This document shows positions 8,714-16,900 of a stretch of DNA of 64,000 bases, piece after piece. A program made the translations under genes and the position numbers. The notes under the pieces are model-generated. The model searched no databases. It had not been told where the DNA came from and was given only the letters and a program-made list of their open reading frames with translations. The DNA comes from Brucella rhizosphaerae (GTDB taxonomy: Bacteria; Pseudomonadota; Alphaproteobacteria; Rhizobiales; Rhizobiaceae), in the NCBI RefSeq assembly GCF_002252475.1, contig NZ_NNRK01000023.1, forward strand, positions 1-64,000. The letters are read 5' to 3'. The stretch's first letter is position 1. Each line of letters begins with the position of its first letter.

Positions 8714-8785
8714 AACCAGTTCATATAGACCAACTGAAAAGCCGGACATCCAAACAACCGGCATCCATAAAGAGGAGTGAACACC

Positions 8786-9649
8786 ATGCGCATCAAACTT
8801 CATACCATCTCTGCCCTGCTTTCCGCAGTGGCATTCGTAGCCCTTACCATCCCATCACAAGCCGTCACGATTGACGACCTGAAAAGCGCTGGTTTTGTAC
8901 GTGGAGCAACCGCCAACGAAGTGCCTTACGGTTACATGGACGCAAGCGGTGCCGCCAAAGGCATTGGCCCGGATGTTGCTGCAGCAATCTTTAAAAAGCT
9001 CGGAATTGAGGAAGTTGACTGGACCGTCACACCATTCGGCTCGCTCATTCCCGGATTGAAGGCCAAGCGCTTTGAGTTTGTCGCCGCCGAGCAGAACATT
9101 CTGCCGGATCGCTGCAAGCAGGTGCAGTTCACTGTTGCCAATTCCAGCTATGGTGAAGGTCTTCTGGTGCCCAAAGGCAACCCAAAGAAAATCCATTCCT
9201 ATGAAGACATCAAGAAAGATCCGTCTCTGAAAATTGCGATTGTTTCGGGCGCAGATCAGATCGACTTCCTGCATGGCATGGGTATTGATGAGTCACAAAT
9301 CATCATGATTCAGGGCAATGCTGACGCGCCATCCACAGTACAGGCCGGTCGTGCCGATGCTTATGCGGCAACCGAATTGACGGTGGCTAACCTTGTTGCG
9401 AATTCCCCGGAACTGGAGCAGGCGCATCCGTTTGTCGATCCGGTTGTGGATGGCAAAGCTGCACGCAGTTTCGGCGCTTTCAGCTTCCGTCCCGAAGATA
9501 AGGACTTCTTTGAGGCCTTTAACAAGGAACTCATCGAATTCAAGAAAACCGATGACTACGCCAAAATCCTGATGACATACGGGTTGAGCGAAGAGAGTGT
9601 CAAAGCGGCACGTACAGTTGATACGGCGAGCCTCTGCAACGCAAAGTAA
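8786..9649 (+). CDS. ehuB: Ectoine/hydroxyectoine ABC transporter substrate-binding protein EhuB
   Basis: 287-residue periplasmic binding protein of the polar amino acid family (SBP_bac_3). The signal peptide covers about the first 26 residues and ends in IPSQA. In Sinorhizobium, EhuB binds ectoine and hydroxyectoine with high affinity. Here the gene directly follows doeB and precedes the two permeases and the ATPase. ATG at 8786 is preferred over an in-frame GTG nine bases upstream because AGAGGAG lies 8 bases before it. A GC-rich hairpin follows the gene, probably favouring higher expression of the binding protein. Confidence 0.9.
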   Translation: MRIKLHTISALLSAVAFVALTIPSQAVTIDDLKSAGFVRGATANEVPYGYMDASGAAKGIGPDVAAAIFKKLGIEEVDWTVTPFGSLIPGLKAKRFEFVAAEQNILPDRCKQVQFTVANSSYGEGLLVPKGNPKKIHSYEDIKKDPSLKIAIVSGADQIDFLHGMGIDESQIIMIQGNADAPSTVQAGRADAYAATELTVANLVANSPELEQAHPFVDPVVDGKAARSFGAFSFRPEDKDFFEAFNKELIEFKKTDDYAKILMTYGLSEESVKAARTVDTASLCNAK

Positions 9650-9659
9650 CACCATTTTC

Positions 9660-9692
9660 GCCCGCCGAACCATGATGAATGGCTCGGCGGGC
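9660..9692 (+). other. Intra-operon stem-loop between ehuB and ehuC
   Basis: Stem GCCCGCCGAACC (9660-9671) / GGCTCGGCGGGC (9681-9692) with a single G-U wobble and a 9-nt loop. There is no T-tract downstream, so it looks like an mRNA-stabilising element rather than a terminator. Confidence 0.6.
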
Positions 9693-9722
9693 CCTGTCTC
9701 ATCTCTATCGGGAGAAGACCAT

Positions 9723-10382
9723 ATGCACTGGACGGAGTATCTTCCTGCCCTTTTCAAAGGCGCACAAATCACCGTCGTTCTTGCACTGAGTTCGTTGGCT
9801 ATCGGCACCCTGCTGGCATTCGCTGCTGGCATCGCCCGTTTTGCAGGTGGGCAGATATTATCAACGATTGCGGTGGTTTATATCGAGATATTCCGTGGCA
9901 CCTCGCTGCTCGTGCAATTGTTCTGGCTTTATTACGCCCTGCCACTGATCGGCATTTCGTTCGATCCGCTCACGACCGGCATCATGGGGCTCGGCCTTAA
10001 TATTGGTGCCTATGGTGCGGAGGTGGTGCGCGGCGCACTGAAGTCTGTTCCAGAGGCACAGCACGAAGCCGCCAGAGCCCTCAACTTCAGCAAAGGCCAT
10101 ACATTGTTTCATGTCATTCTGCCGCAGGCGATTGTCGAGATGATGCCGGCTTTCGGCAATCTGGCCATTCATAATCTGAAAGATACAGCACTCGCCTCGC
10201 TTATCGCGATCAGCGATTTGACTTTTCAGGCCCAGCGTTTGCGCAATCTGACGCTCGACAATGTGACGATCTATTCGCTGACACTACTCGGCTATTTCGC
10301 AATGGCCCTGGTGCTCGCCTCCGCCATCCGCTGGCTTGAGCGGCGACTGAAGCGCCAGACAATGGCAGGAGGTTTCGCATGA
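9723..10382 (+). CDS. ehuC: Ectoine/hydroxyectoine ABC transporter permease EhuC
   Basis: 219-residue inner-membrane permease of the polar amino acid (HisM/GlnP) type with about five membrane segments and the cytoplasmic EAA loop EAARALNFSKG that contacts the ATPase. ATG at 9723 is chosen because GGGAGAAG precedes it; an upstream extension in the same frame would run back through the hairpin. Its stop overlaps the ehuD start by four bases. Confidence 0.9.
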   Translation: MHWTEYLPALFKGAQITVVLALSSLAIGTLLAFAAGIARFAGGQILSTIAVVYIEIFRGTSLLVQLFWLYYALPLIGISFDPLTTGIMGLGLNIGAYGAEVVRGALKSVPEAQHEAARALNFSKGHTLFHVILPQAIVEMMPAFGNLAIHNLKDTALASLIAISDLTFQAQRLRNLTLDNVTIYSLTLLGYFAMALVLASAIRWLERRLKRQTMAGGFA

Positions 10383-11071
10383 TTTATGGTTATGCCTGGG
10401 ACACCTCGTCCACGCTATCCTTTGCGATTTCCATTCTGCCAATTCTGGGGATCGGCCTCACCGTAACCCTCAAGGCAGCAGCCACAGGTTTCGCGATTGC
10501 GCTGGTACTTGGTCTTGTCTTCGCCCTTTTGCGTCGAAGCCCTTACAAGATCATTTCGTGGCCAACAGTTGTTGTTGTGGAATTTTTGCGCGATACGCCG
10601 CTGCTGGTTCAGCTGTTTTTCCTCTATTACGTGCTTCCCGTCTACGGCATCGTATTGCCCGCATTCCTGACCGGCGCGTTGGCTCTCGGCCTGCAATATT
10701 CGGCCTATACATCGGAAGTCTATCGTGGGGGCATCGAGGCCATACCGCGTGGACAGTGGGAGGCTGCACGCGCGTTGAACCTCACGCCCTGGCGCACCTA
10801 TCGCGACATCGTCATTCCTCAGGCTGTGCCGCGTATCACACCGGCCATGGGCAACTATCTTGTGTCTATGCTCAAGGAGACGCCTGTTCTGTCTGTCGTC
10901 AGCATCGTCGACATGCTCAACCTTGCCAATCTGATCGGCGATCGTACCTTTGAATATCTCGTGCCACTCTCGATGGTCGGCCTGATCTTCCTCATCCTGA
11001 CACTTATCTGCTCGGCAGGCATCCGACTGCTCGAACGCACACTTCCAAAGAACGGGATCGCTCTCAAATGA
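10379..11071 (+). CDS. ehuD: Ectoine/hydroxyectoine ABC transporter permease EhuD
   Basis: 230-residue second permease of the Ehu importer, paralogous to EhuC, with its own EAA loop ([14 protein letters not shown]) and hydrophobic segments throughout. EhuC and EhuD should form the membrane heterodimer. Overlaps of four bases at both ends (with ehuC and ehuA) show tight translational coupling. Confidence 0.9.
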   Translation: MIYGYAWDTSSTLSFAISILPILGIGLTVTLKAAATGFAIALVLGLVFALLRRSPYKIISWPTVVVVEFLRDTPLLVQLFFLYYVLPVYGIVLPAFLTGALALGLQYSAYTSEVYRGGIEAIPRGQWEAARALNLTPWRTYRDIVIPQAVPRITPAMGNYLVSMLKETPVLSVVSIVDMLNLANLIGDRTFEYLVPLSMVGLIFLILTLICSAGIRLLERTLPKNGIALK

Positions 11072-11832
11072 CCCAGGAAATTATCCGCTTTCAGGACGTA
11101 ACCAAGCGCTTCGGCGCACTGACTGTGCTGGATCAATTCAATTTCTCGGTCAAGACGGGTGAGAAAGTGACGCTGATCGGCCCATCAGGATCAGGCAAGT
11201 CTACAGTGCTTCGCATTCTCATGACGCTGGAACCATTTCAGGAAGGCACGCTGGAGCTTGCCGGAACGTCCTATCATGAGCCGAATGGCAAGGGACCGTT
11301 TCAGGCAAGCGAAGCCCATTTACGTAAAATCAGATCGCATGTCGGCATGGTGTTCCAAAGCTTCAATCTGTTTCCGCACATGTCTGTATTGCGCAACATC
11401 ATCGAAGCGCCTGTTCATGTTCTTGGGCTGAAGCGGGACGAAGCCGAGGCACGCGCACTCGATCTTCTCTCTCTTGTTGGTCTGACAGACAAGAAGGATC
11501 ATTTCCCCTCACAACTTTCGGGCGGTCAACAGCAGCGCGTTGCAATTGCGCGTTCTTTGGCTATGCGTCCGCGTGTTCTGCTCTTTGATGAACCGACGTC
11601 AGCACTTGATCCGCAGCTTGTCGGCGAAGTTCTTGCGGTCATTCGTAGTCTCGCACAGGAACATGATCTGACCATGCTGCTCGTAACCCATGAGATGCGC
11701 TTTGCACGTGAAGTCTCTGATCGTGTCTGTTTCTTCGACAAGGGACGCATCTGCGAACAGGGCACGCCGGAACAAATATTCCAGTCGCCGACCGAAGATC
11801 GGACGAAAGAGTTTCTGCAATCAGTTCTATAG
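11068..11832 (+). CDS. ehuA: Ectoine/hydroxyectoine ABC transporter ATPase EhuA
   Basis: 254-residue ABC ATPase of the amino-acid subfamily with Walker [10 protein letters not shown], signature LSGGQQQR, Walker B VLLFDEPT and switch histidine in LLVTHEM. It completes the EhuBCDA importer. It is last in the plus-strand operon (eutB-eutC-doeA-doeB-ehuBCDA) and converges on enuR with only 3 bp between the stop codons. Its final codons form half of a terminator hairpin. Confidence 0.92.
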   Translation: MTQEIIRFQDVTKRFGALTVLDQFNFSVKTGEKVTLIGPSGSGKSTVLRILMTLEPFQEGTLELAGTSYHEPNGKGPFQASEAHLRKIRSHVGMVFQSFNLFPHMSVLRNIIEAPVHVLGLKRDEAEARALDLLSLVGLTDKKDHFPSQLSGGQQQRVAIARSLAMRPRVLLFDEPTSALDPQLVGEVLAVIRSLAQEHDLTMLLVTHEMRFAREVSDRVCFFDKGRICEQGTPEQIFQSPTEDRTKEFLQSVL

Positions 11833-11852
11833 CGCTCAGGCTATAGAACTGA
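11821..11852. terminator. Bidirectional terminator hairpin spanning both stop codons of ehuA and enuR
   Basis: Perfect 13-bp inverted repeat TCAGTTCTATAGC (11821-11833) / GCTATAGAACTGA (11840-11852) with a 6-nt loop. The ehuA TAG lies in the left arm and the enuR stop covers the loop, so the coding ends themselves form the stem. T-tracts are poor, so termination strength is uncertain. Confidence 0.65.
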
Positions 11853-13260
11853 CGTCATAGACAGGCGGCAGCTGCGCGAAGGTTTCGCGAATAGTCTCAA
11901 GTGCTGTCTGCAAGGCGGATTGCGAAAGTCTTCCGCCGAGGCAGATGCGAATACCGCCATCCCCCCGCTCACCACCCGCCACAAACGGATCAGAAGGTGT
12001 GACAGCAACACCCTTGCTTGCCAGCGCGCGGACCAGACCATCCTCAGACCAATTACGCGGTATTTTCAACCAGGCACAAAGTGACAGCGGATTGCTGCCT
12101 GCAATGTGAGGCCCCAGAATGTCAGCAACCAATGTCTGCCTTGAGCGCAATTCGTCACGTTGAATATCCAGAAGTTCAGCAACCGTTCCATCTTCGATCC
12201 AGCGACTGGCCATCTCTGCAACAAGATTAACGCCACTCCAGCTCGTCACCCGTAAGATCGACGTCACTCGAATGGAATAATGCGCTGGCACAACGAGATA
12301 GCCTGTACGCAAACCCGTCATAACGGTTTTGGTGAAGCTGGTTACAAAGAAGCCCAACTCCGGTAGCAATTCCGGCATTGACGGCAGAGGCTCTTCGAGG
12401 ATCGACTTATAAACTTCATCTTCAATGACACAAACGCCATATCGCCGTGCAATGTCTGCGACTGCAATACGCCTTGCAGCACCCATCAGATGACTGGTCG
12501 GATTGCCAAGCGTCGGGATGAGGACAAGCGCCCTTATATCTCCTGCCTTACACGCCGTTTCAAATGCATCAGGCAATATGCCTTCTCTATCCGTCGGTAG
12601 CGCGCGCAGCGTGAAACCAAGCACATTGGCAAGGCCGATGATACCATGGTCGGTCAGGCTTTCCGTCAGCACCACTTCGCCCGGTTGCACAACCGCTGCG
12701 ACTGCGAGAAACAGCCCGTGTGCTGCGCCATTTGTGATGATGATCCGACCCGGATCGACATCCACTGACAAACCGCGCAACCAGTCACGCGCGATATTGC
12801 GGTGACGATCCAGCCCTGCAATCGGACGACACGGACGCATGAAGCTCGCATTGTCCGACTGGCTCATTTCCTCAAACAGTCGCCGCGATGCACTCTCATG
12901 CGCGCCCATGTAAACTGCGCGGATAATGGAAAGATCAGCGATACCACTGGGATCACGATCGAGCATGAAACGATCTGCGCGTTCGGTCACGCGATTGCAT
13001 ACATAGGTACCGCGCCCCACCTCTCCGCGCAAATAACCACGCCGCTCCGCTTCCTTATAACTGATACTCACCGTCTGCACGGATAGCCCCAGTTTGTGTG
13101 CGAGATCACGATGCGTTGGCATCCGCGTCTCGGGTTTAAGAACACCCTTCTCGATATCCTCAACGATCTTTTCGGTCAGAAGCCGATGTTTTGTGGTTCC
13201 TTTGCGCATCTCCAGCGCAGGTTGCCACACATCGAAGGTTACAAGATCATTACAAGACAT
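11836..13260 (-). CDS. enuR: MocR/PdxR-type GntR regulator EnuR of ectoine catabolism
   Basis: 474 residues. An N-terminal GntR-type winged helix-turn-helix (about 20-90, including MPTHRDLAHKLGLSVQTV) is joined to an aminotransferase-like domain of fold type I. The PLP-binding lysine is K311 in FVTSFTKTVMTG, and the supporting acidic motif is VCVIEDEVYK. This is the MocR layout of EnuR, which binds PLP and senses N-acetyl-diaminobutyrate or diaminobutyrate, relieving repression of ectoine genes. ATG at 13260 is preferred (AGGA upstream) over one 11 codons earlier that lacks a ribosome site. It converges on the ehu operon. A different MocR protein is conceivable, but context supports EnuR. Confidence 0.88.
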   Translation of the reverse strand: MSCNDLVTFDVWQPALEMRKGTTKHRLLTEKIVEDIEKGVLKPETRMPTHRDLAHKLGLSVQTVSISYKEAERRGYLRGEVGRGTYVCNRVTERADRFMLDRDPSGIADLSIIRAVYMGAHESASRRLFEEMSQSDNASFMRPCRPIAGLDRHRNIARDWLRGLSVDVDPGRIIITNGAAHGLFLAVAAVVQPGEVVLTESLTDHGIIGLANVLGFTLRALPTDREGILPDAFETACKAGDIRALVLIPTLGNPTSHLMGAARRIAVADIARRYGVCVIEDEVYKSILEEPLPSMPELLPELGFFVTSFTKTVMTGLRTGYLVVPAHYSIRVTSILRVTSWSGVNLVAEMASRWIEDGTVAELLDIQRDELRSRQTLVADILGPHIAGSNPLSLCAWLKIPRNWSEDGLVRALASKGVAVTPSDPFVAGGERGDGGIRICLGGRLSQSALQTALETIRETFAQLPPVYDVSSIA

Positions 13261-13385
13261 CGATTGTCCTAATTTAACAGGAGTGCACCCCATGACAATT
13301 TATCTCGCGGTGAACGAGATTTGAAGTGGCTAATGCGAGACAGCAGAGATTATTCGATGTTTTGTGACACACATCACAAATAAAA

Positions 13386-13413
13386 GCGGCCCGCCAGTAT
13401 CACTGCGGGCCGC
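13386..13413 (-). terminator. Terminator of the SDR/kinase/aco-like operon
   Basis: Perfect 9-bp GC stem GCGGCCCGC (13386-13394) / GCGGGCCGC (13405-13413). On the minus strand it is followed by TTTTATTT, 28 bp past the stop of the upstream gene. Confidence 0.85.
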
Positions 13414-13440
13414 TTTGTCGTGGTTGTAAAACTACTATGT

Positions 13441-14196
13441 TCAGCTCAATACGATACCGCCATCGACATTGAGACTCTGGCCGGTCACGAAGGCTGCGTC
13501 ATCAGATGCAAGGAATGCGACCGGACCAACCACATCTTCGGGGTCACCAATGCGTCGCATGGCCGTCTTCTCCTGCCATGCTTCACGTATTGCGACGTCC
13601 TCAAGATTGACGCGACCCATGTCAGTCAGAATGATACCGGGGCAGACGCAGTTGGCGGTAATGCCGAAGGTTCCCACTTCCTGCGCCAAGACACGCGTGA
13701 ACCCCATGACCGCGGCTTTTGAGGCTGAATAATGCGCCTGTTCCGGCGCGCCATGCTTGCCGCCGATGGAGGCAATATTCACAATACGACCGTACTTCTG
13801 CTTTTTCATATGAGGCAAAACTGCCTGAACCACCAGAAATGTGCCCTTGGCATTCACATCAAGAACGCTGTCCCAATGTTCTTCCTTGAGATGCTCAACG
13901 TCGCTGGCAATCAGGATACCCGCATTGTTGACCACAGCATCGATACGGCCAAACGTGTCGATGGTCTTCAGTACCATGGCCTCAACATCGGCCTTGCGGC
14001 TGACATCTGCATAAACGCTCAATACACGACGACCGGCTGCTTCGATTTCCGCCGCAACCTCTTCCAACGCGTCTTTCTGGCGTTCGATATCGTTGATGGC
14101 TACATCAAAACCGCGCTTAGCCATACCAACAGCGATGGCACGCCCTATTCCACGGCTGGCACCTGTGACGAGAGCTATTTTTGCCTGTTCGGTCAT
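13441..14196 (-). CDS. SDR-family oxidoreductase (polyol/ketose dehydrogenase candidate)
   Basis: 251-residue classical short-chain dehydrogenase. The cofactor loop is TGASRGIG at 11-18, NNAG is near 90-93, and the catalytic residues are S143, Y156 and K160 (YSASK). D36 after beta-2 suggests NAD preference. Sequence resembles FabG-like 3-oxoacyl reductases, but position in a sugar-kinase/ABC operon argues for oxidation of a sugar alcohol or deoxysugar. Start is fixed by GGAGG seven bases upstream. It is the last gene of the minus-strand operon. Confidence 0.85.
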   Translation of the reverse strand: MTEQAKIALVTGASRGIGRAIAVGMAKRGFDVAINDIERQKDALEEVAAEIEAAGRRVLSVYADVSRKADVEAMVLKTIDTFGRIDAVVNNAGILIASDVEHLKEEHWDSVLDVNAKGTFLVVQAVLPHMKKQKYGRIVNIASIGGKHGAPEQAHYSASKAAVMGFTRVLAQEVGTFGITANCVCPGIILTDMGRVNLEDVAIREAWQEKTAMRRIGDPEDVVGPVAFLASDDAAFVTGQSLNVDGGIVLS

Positions 14197-14211
14197 TTCA
14201 TCCTCCAGAAA

Positions 14212-14982
14212 TCAAAGGGCGGTATAGCCGCCATCGACGGTCAGCACTGTGCCCGTCACAAAGCTTGCCGCGTCCGACGCGAGAAACAAAACTGCATTGG
14301 CGATCTCACGCGGTTCACCGAGCCGTCCCTGCGGCGTCATGGCGAGCCATGTCGAAAACCATACCTCGTTGCTGCGGCCTGCAAGCGTCAATTCTGTTGC
14401 GGTGTAGCCGGGAGCCACCGCATTTACGCGCACGCCTTGCTTTGCCCATTCAACAGCCAGCGACCGGGTAATCAGATTAACGCCCGCTTTTGCGGCATTG
14501 TAGGCCACCTGCGGTTGAGGATAGACGACAATCTCACCGCACATGGATGAGATATTGACAATAGCACCCCGACCAGCCGCAGCCATACGTTTGCCAAATG
14601 CTTGCGCGCAGTAGAAAACGCCATTGAGATTGACGTCGATCACCGCCCGCCAGTCATCTTCTGTGACATCGCTGGCGGCGGCATTTCTGACAATACCGGC
14701 ATTGTTGACCAGAATATCCGGCACACCAATCTCGTTGGCAACTGCCTCCGCCACCCGTTCAGCAGCATTCTTGTCTGTTACATCGAGCACATATAATCGC
14801 GCTGACGCGGCTCGTAGTGCGTTGAGTTCGGCAACAGTCGCCGTGCCTGCAGCCTCATCGCGGTCGGTAATGATAACATTCGCACCGGCCTCGACGAAAA
14901 GTTCGGCGATAGCGCGTCCAATACCTTTCGCACCGCCGGTAATGACAGCACTTTTACCCGTCAGCTGAAAATCCTTGAGCAT
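14212..14982 (-). CDS. SDR-family oxidoreductase (second of a pair)
   Basis: 256-residue short-chain dehydrogenase with TGGAKGIG at 15-22, NNAG at 93-96 and the catalytic set S145/S146, Y161, K165. An acidic residue (D40) at the end of beta-2 suggests NAD use. It lies 15 bp from the neighbouring SDR and 22 bp from the kinase gene, so all are co-transcribed. Two different SDRs beside one kinase suggest sequential oxidation/epimerisation of a polyol, or two related substrates. The exact substrate cannot be read from the sequence. Confidence 0.85.
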   Translation of the reverse strand: MLKDFQLTGKSAVITGGAKGIGRAIAELFVEAGANVIITDRDEAAGTATVAELNALRAASARLYVLDVTDKNAAERVAEAVANEIGVPDILVNNAGIVRNAAASDVTEDDWRAVIDVNLNGVFYCAQAFGKRMAAAGRGAIVNISSMCGEIVVYPQPQVAYNAAKAGVNLITRSLAVEWAKQGVRVNAVAPGYTATELTLAGRSNEVWFSTWLAMTPQGRLGEPREIANAVLFLASDAASFVTGTVLTVDGGYTAL

Positions 14983-15004
14983 TCTCTTCTCCCGAATATC
15001 TTAC

Positions 15005-16498
15005 TCAACTGCCACGAACCGATTTTAAAGCCGGGTAGAGCGCGCGATACTGTTGATAAATCTCGTTATAGATCGCCGTCTCACGCGGACGTGGTTCAAT
15101 GCGGGTGCCCGGCTTGACCATGGCTGCGATGCCGTCATCAATGCTGGCAAAATGGCCCGCACCGTGAGCCGCCAAAACAGCGGCACCAACCGAAGGCGCA
15201 TCGCGTGACTCTGGCACACAAACTGGTAATCCAGCCGTGTCGGCATGGATTTGCAGCCAAAGGGGTGACGCACTTGCCCCACCGCCAACAGTGATTTCCT
15301 GCCCGCGATAACCAGCATCTGCCATGGCATCAAGGATGGCACGTGTACCGAAACTGATGCCTTCCATGATAGCCCGGAAAACATGGTGTGGCTCGTGCGC
15401 AAGTGTCAGACCGACAATTGCCCCACGTGACAAGGCATCGGTATAGGGTGTGCGATTGCCCTGAAAATGGTCTTGCACCAGAAGCCCATCTGCACCCGGC
15501 TCAAGAGTGGCGGCCTTGCGGTTCAGTTCTTCCATATCCATGGTGCCGTTCATCATGCGACCCAGCCAGGCAATAACTGAACCCGTCGATGTCTGGCCAC
15601 CTTCAATGATATAACGTTTAGGATAGACCATATCAGGATAACTGCCCCATATACCGGGCGCATGAAGCGGCTTGTCTGAAACGCCGAACTGCAAATGAGA
15701 TGAGCCGGTTATCAAGGCAAGCTGTCCCGGCTTGGCAACGCCAAGACCGATCATACCAATCAGCGCGTCGGCACCGCCCTGTACGACTTTCACCTTCTGC
15801 GAAAGACCGAGTTCAGATGCAGCGCCTGCACTCAGATTAGCAATCACTTCACCGGGCGCGACCACCCGTGACGGCCATTTCTGCAACAGCTCTTGAAGGC
15901 CAAGTGTCTCCAGCAGCGTCTTTGGAAATCCGCCGCGATCTGTCGAATAATGCCAGCGCAACGAAACATTATTGAGGCTGGCAGCCTTCTCTCCTGTCAG
16001 TCGCAGCGTCATGAAATCCTGATATTCGCAGATGGTTTCTGCTTTCTCGAATATCTCCGGCTCGTTGCGCGCGATCCACAGCGCCTTCGGGATCATCCAT
16101 TCCGCTGAAACAGGTCCCTGCCCGCCGCCATTCGCCAGAAGCGCTTCATCACCGGTTGCGAGTACGGCTTCAGCTTCAGCACTCGCGCGCACATCCATCC
16201 AGATGATTGATGGGCGCAGAGGCTTACCATCTGCATCAAGCGCGACCACTGTGCAACTTGTTGTAGCCAGTGTGATTGCCTCGATTGACGCCGGATTGAT
16301 CGCGGAATCTGATATTGCTTTGCGCGCAGCCAGAACGAAGGACGACCACCAGTCTTCAGGGTTCTGTTCCGCCCGCGCTCCACTTGAAAATTTCGTTTCA
16401 TAAGGCACAGCGGCACTCGCCAGACACGTGCCTGAAAGATCATAGACCCGCGCGCGGATACTTTCCGTTCCTCCATCGGCGGTCAGAAAATAAGCCAT
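15005..16498 (-). CDS. FGGY-family carbohydrate kinase
   Basis: 497-residue kinase of the FGGY family (actin-like ATPase fold, two domains). The N-terminal phosphate loop TADGGTESIRARVYD replaces the more common DxGTxS form, and the C-terminal domain has GGGASASPLW and GAAVLAAHGAG. Members phosphorylate ketoses, polyols or similar (xylulose, ribulose, autoinducer-2). Here the product would be cleaved by the adjacent acetoin-dehydrogenase-like complex or enter the pentose pathway. GGAGG precedes the ATG. Substrate not assigned. Confidence 0.85.
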   Translation of the reverse strand: MAYFLTADGGTESIRARVYDLSGTCLASAAVPYETKFSSGARAEQNPEDWWSSFVLAARKAISDSAINPASIEAITLATTSCTVVALDADGKPLRPSIIWMDVRASAEAEAVLATGDEALLANGGGQGPVSAEWMIPKALWIARNEPEIFEKAETICEYQDFMTLRLTGEKAASLNNVSLRWHYSTDRGGFPKTLLETLGLQELLQKWPSRVVAPGEVIANLSAGAASELGLSQKVKVVQGGADALIGMIGLGVAKPGQLALITGSSHLQFGVSDKPLHAPGIWGSYPDMVYPKRYIIEGGQTSTGSVIAWLGRMMNGTMDMEELNRKAATLEPGADGLLVQDHFQGNRTPYTDALSRGAIVGLTLAHEPHHVFRAIMEGISFGTRAILDAMADAGYRGQEITVGGGASASPLWLQIHADTAGLPVCVPESRDAPSVGAAVLAAHGAGHFASIDDGIAAMVKPGTRIEPRPRETAIYNEIYQQYRALYPALKSVRGS

Positions 16499-16516
16499 TC
16501 ACATCCTCCCAAATGC

Positions 16517-16547
16517 CATTCCGAAAGCGCCTCCAGCTCTCGGAATG
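16517..16547 (-). other. Stem-loop between kinase and AhpD-like gene
   Basis: CATTCCGA (16517-16524) pairs with TCGGAATG (16540-16547), with an inner AGC/GCT pairing. It lacks a T-tract and lies inside the operon, so a processing or stability element is more likely than a terminator. Confidence 0.4.
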
Positions 16548-16564
16548 CATCACCGTGCAACCGT

Positions 16565-16900
16565 TCAATTTAGTCCGCGAAATGCTTCCAGTGCCTTGCC
16601 CGCATACATCACAGCCGGACCGCCGCCCATCTCGACAGCAACTTCAAGCGCCTCGATCAACTCCTTCTCGGTCGCACCATGACGGATAGCTGCATCCACG
16701 TGATAGAGGATGCAATCTTCGCAACCTTTAGCAACAGCAATGCTGACCGCAATCAACTCTCGCTGGGCAGATGAAAACGCACCCGCAGCCGTTGCAGATT
16801 TGCTGACCTTAGCGAAGCCGGACATGAGTTCCGGCGTCGCTTTGGCGAATGCGCCCAGTCGTGACTGGGCTTCTTTCAGACGCAGCTTCACATCAGTCAT
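16565..16900 (-). CDS. Carboxymuconolactone decarboxylase/AhpD-family protein
   Basis: 111 residues. The conserved redox motif CEDCILYHVDA gives C60, C63 and H67, as in AhpD-type alkylhydroperoxidases. AhpD itself couples peroxide reduction to lipoylated E2 proteins, which makes its overlap (8 bp) with the lipoyl-E2 gene noteworthy. ATG at 16900 is chosen because CAGGAG lies 5 bases upstream; a TTG five codons earlier is less likely. Role could be oxidative protection of the lipoyl complex. A decarboxylase or gamma-carboxymuconolactone function is unlikely here. Confidence 0.8.
   Translation of the reverse strand: MTDVKLRLKEAQSRLGAFAKATPELMSGFAKVSKSATAAGAFSSAQRELIAVSIAVAKGCEDCILYHVDAAIRHGATEKELIEALEVAVEMGGGPAVMYAGKALEAFRGLN

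Noticed and set aside
13732-14550. Plus-strand frame of 272 codons opposite the SDR genes
   Set aside because: Cys/His-rich composition of an antisense shadow; the opposing SDR genes have clear Ser-Tyr-Lys sites.
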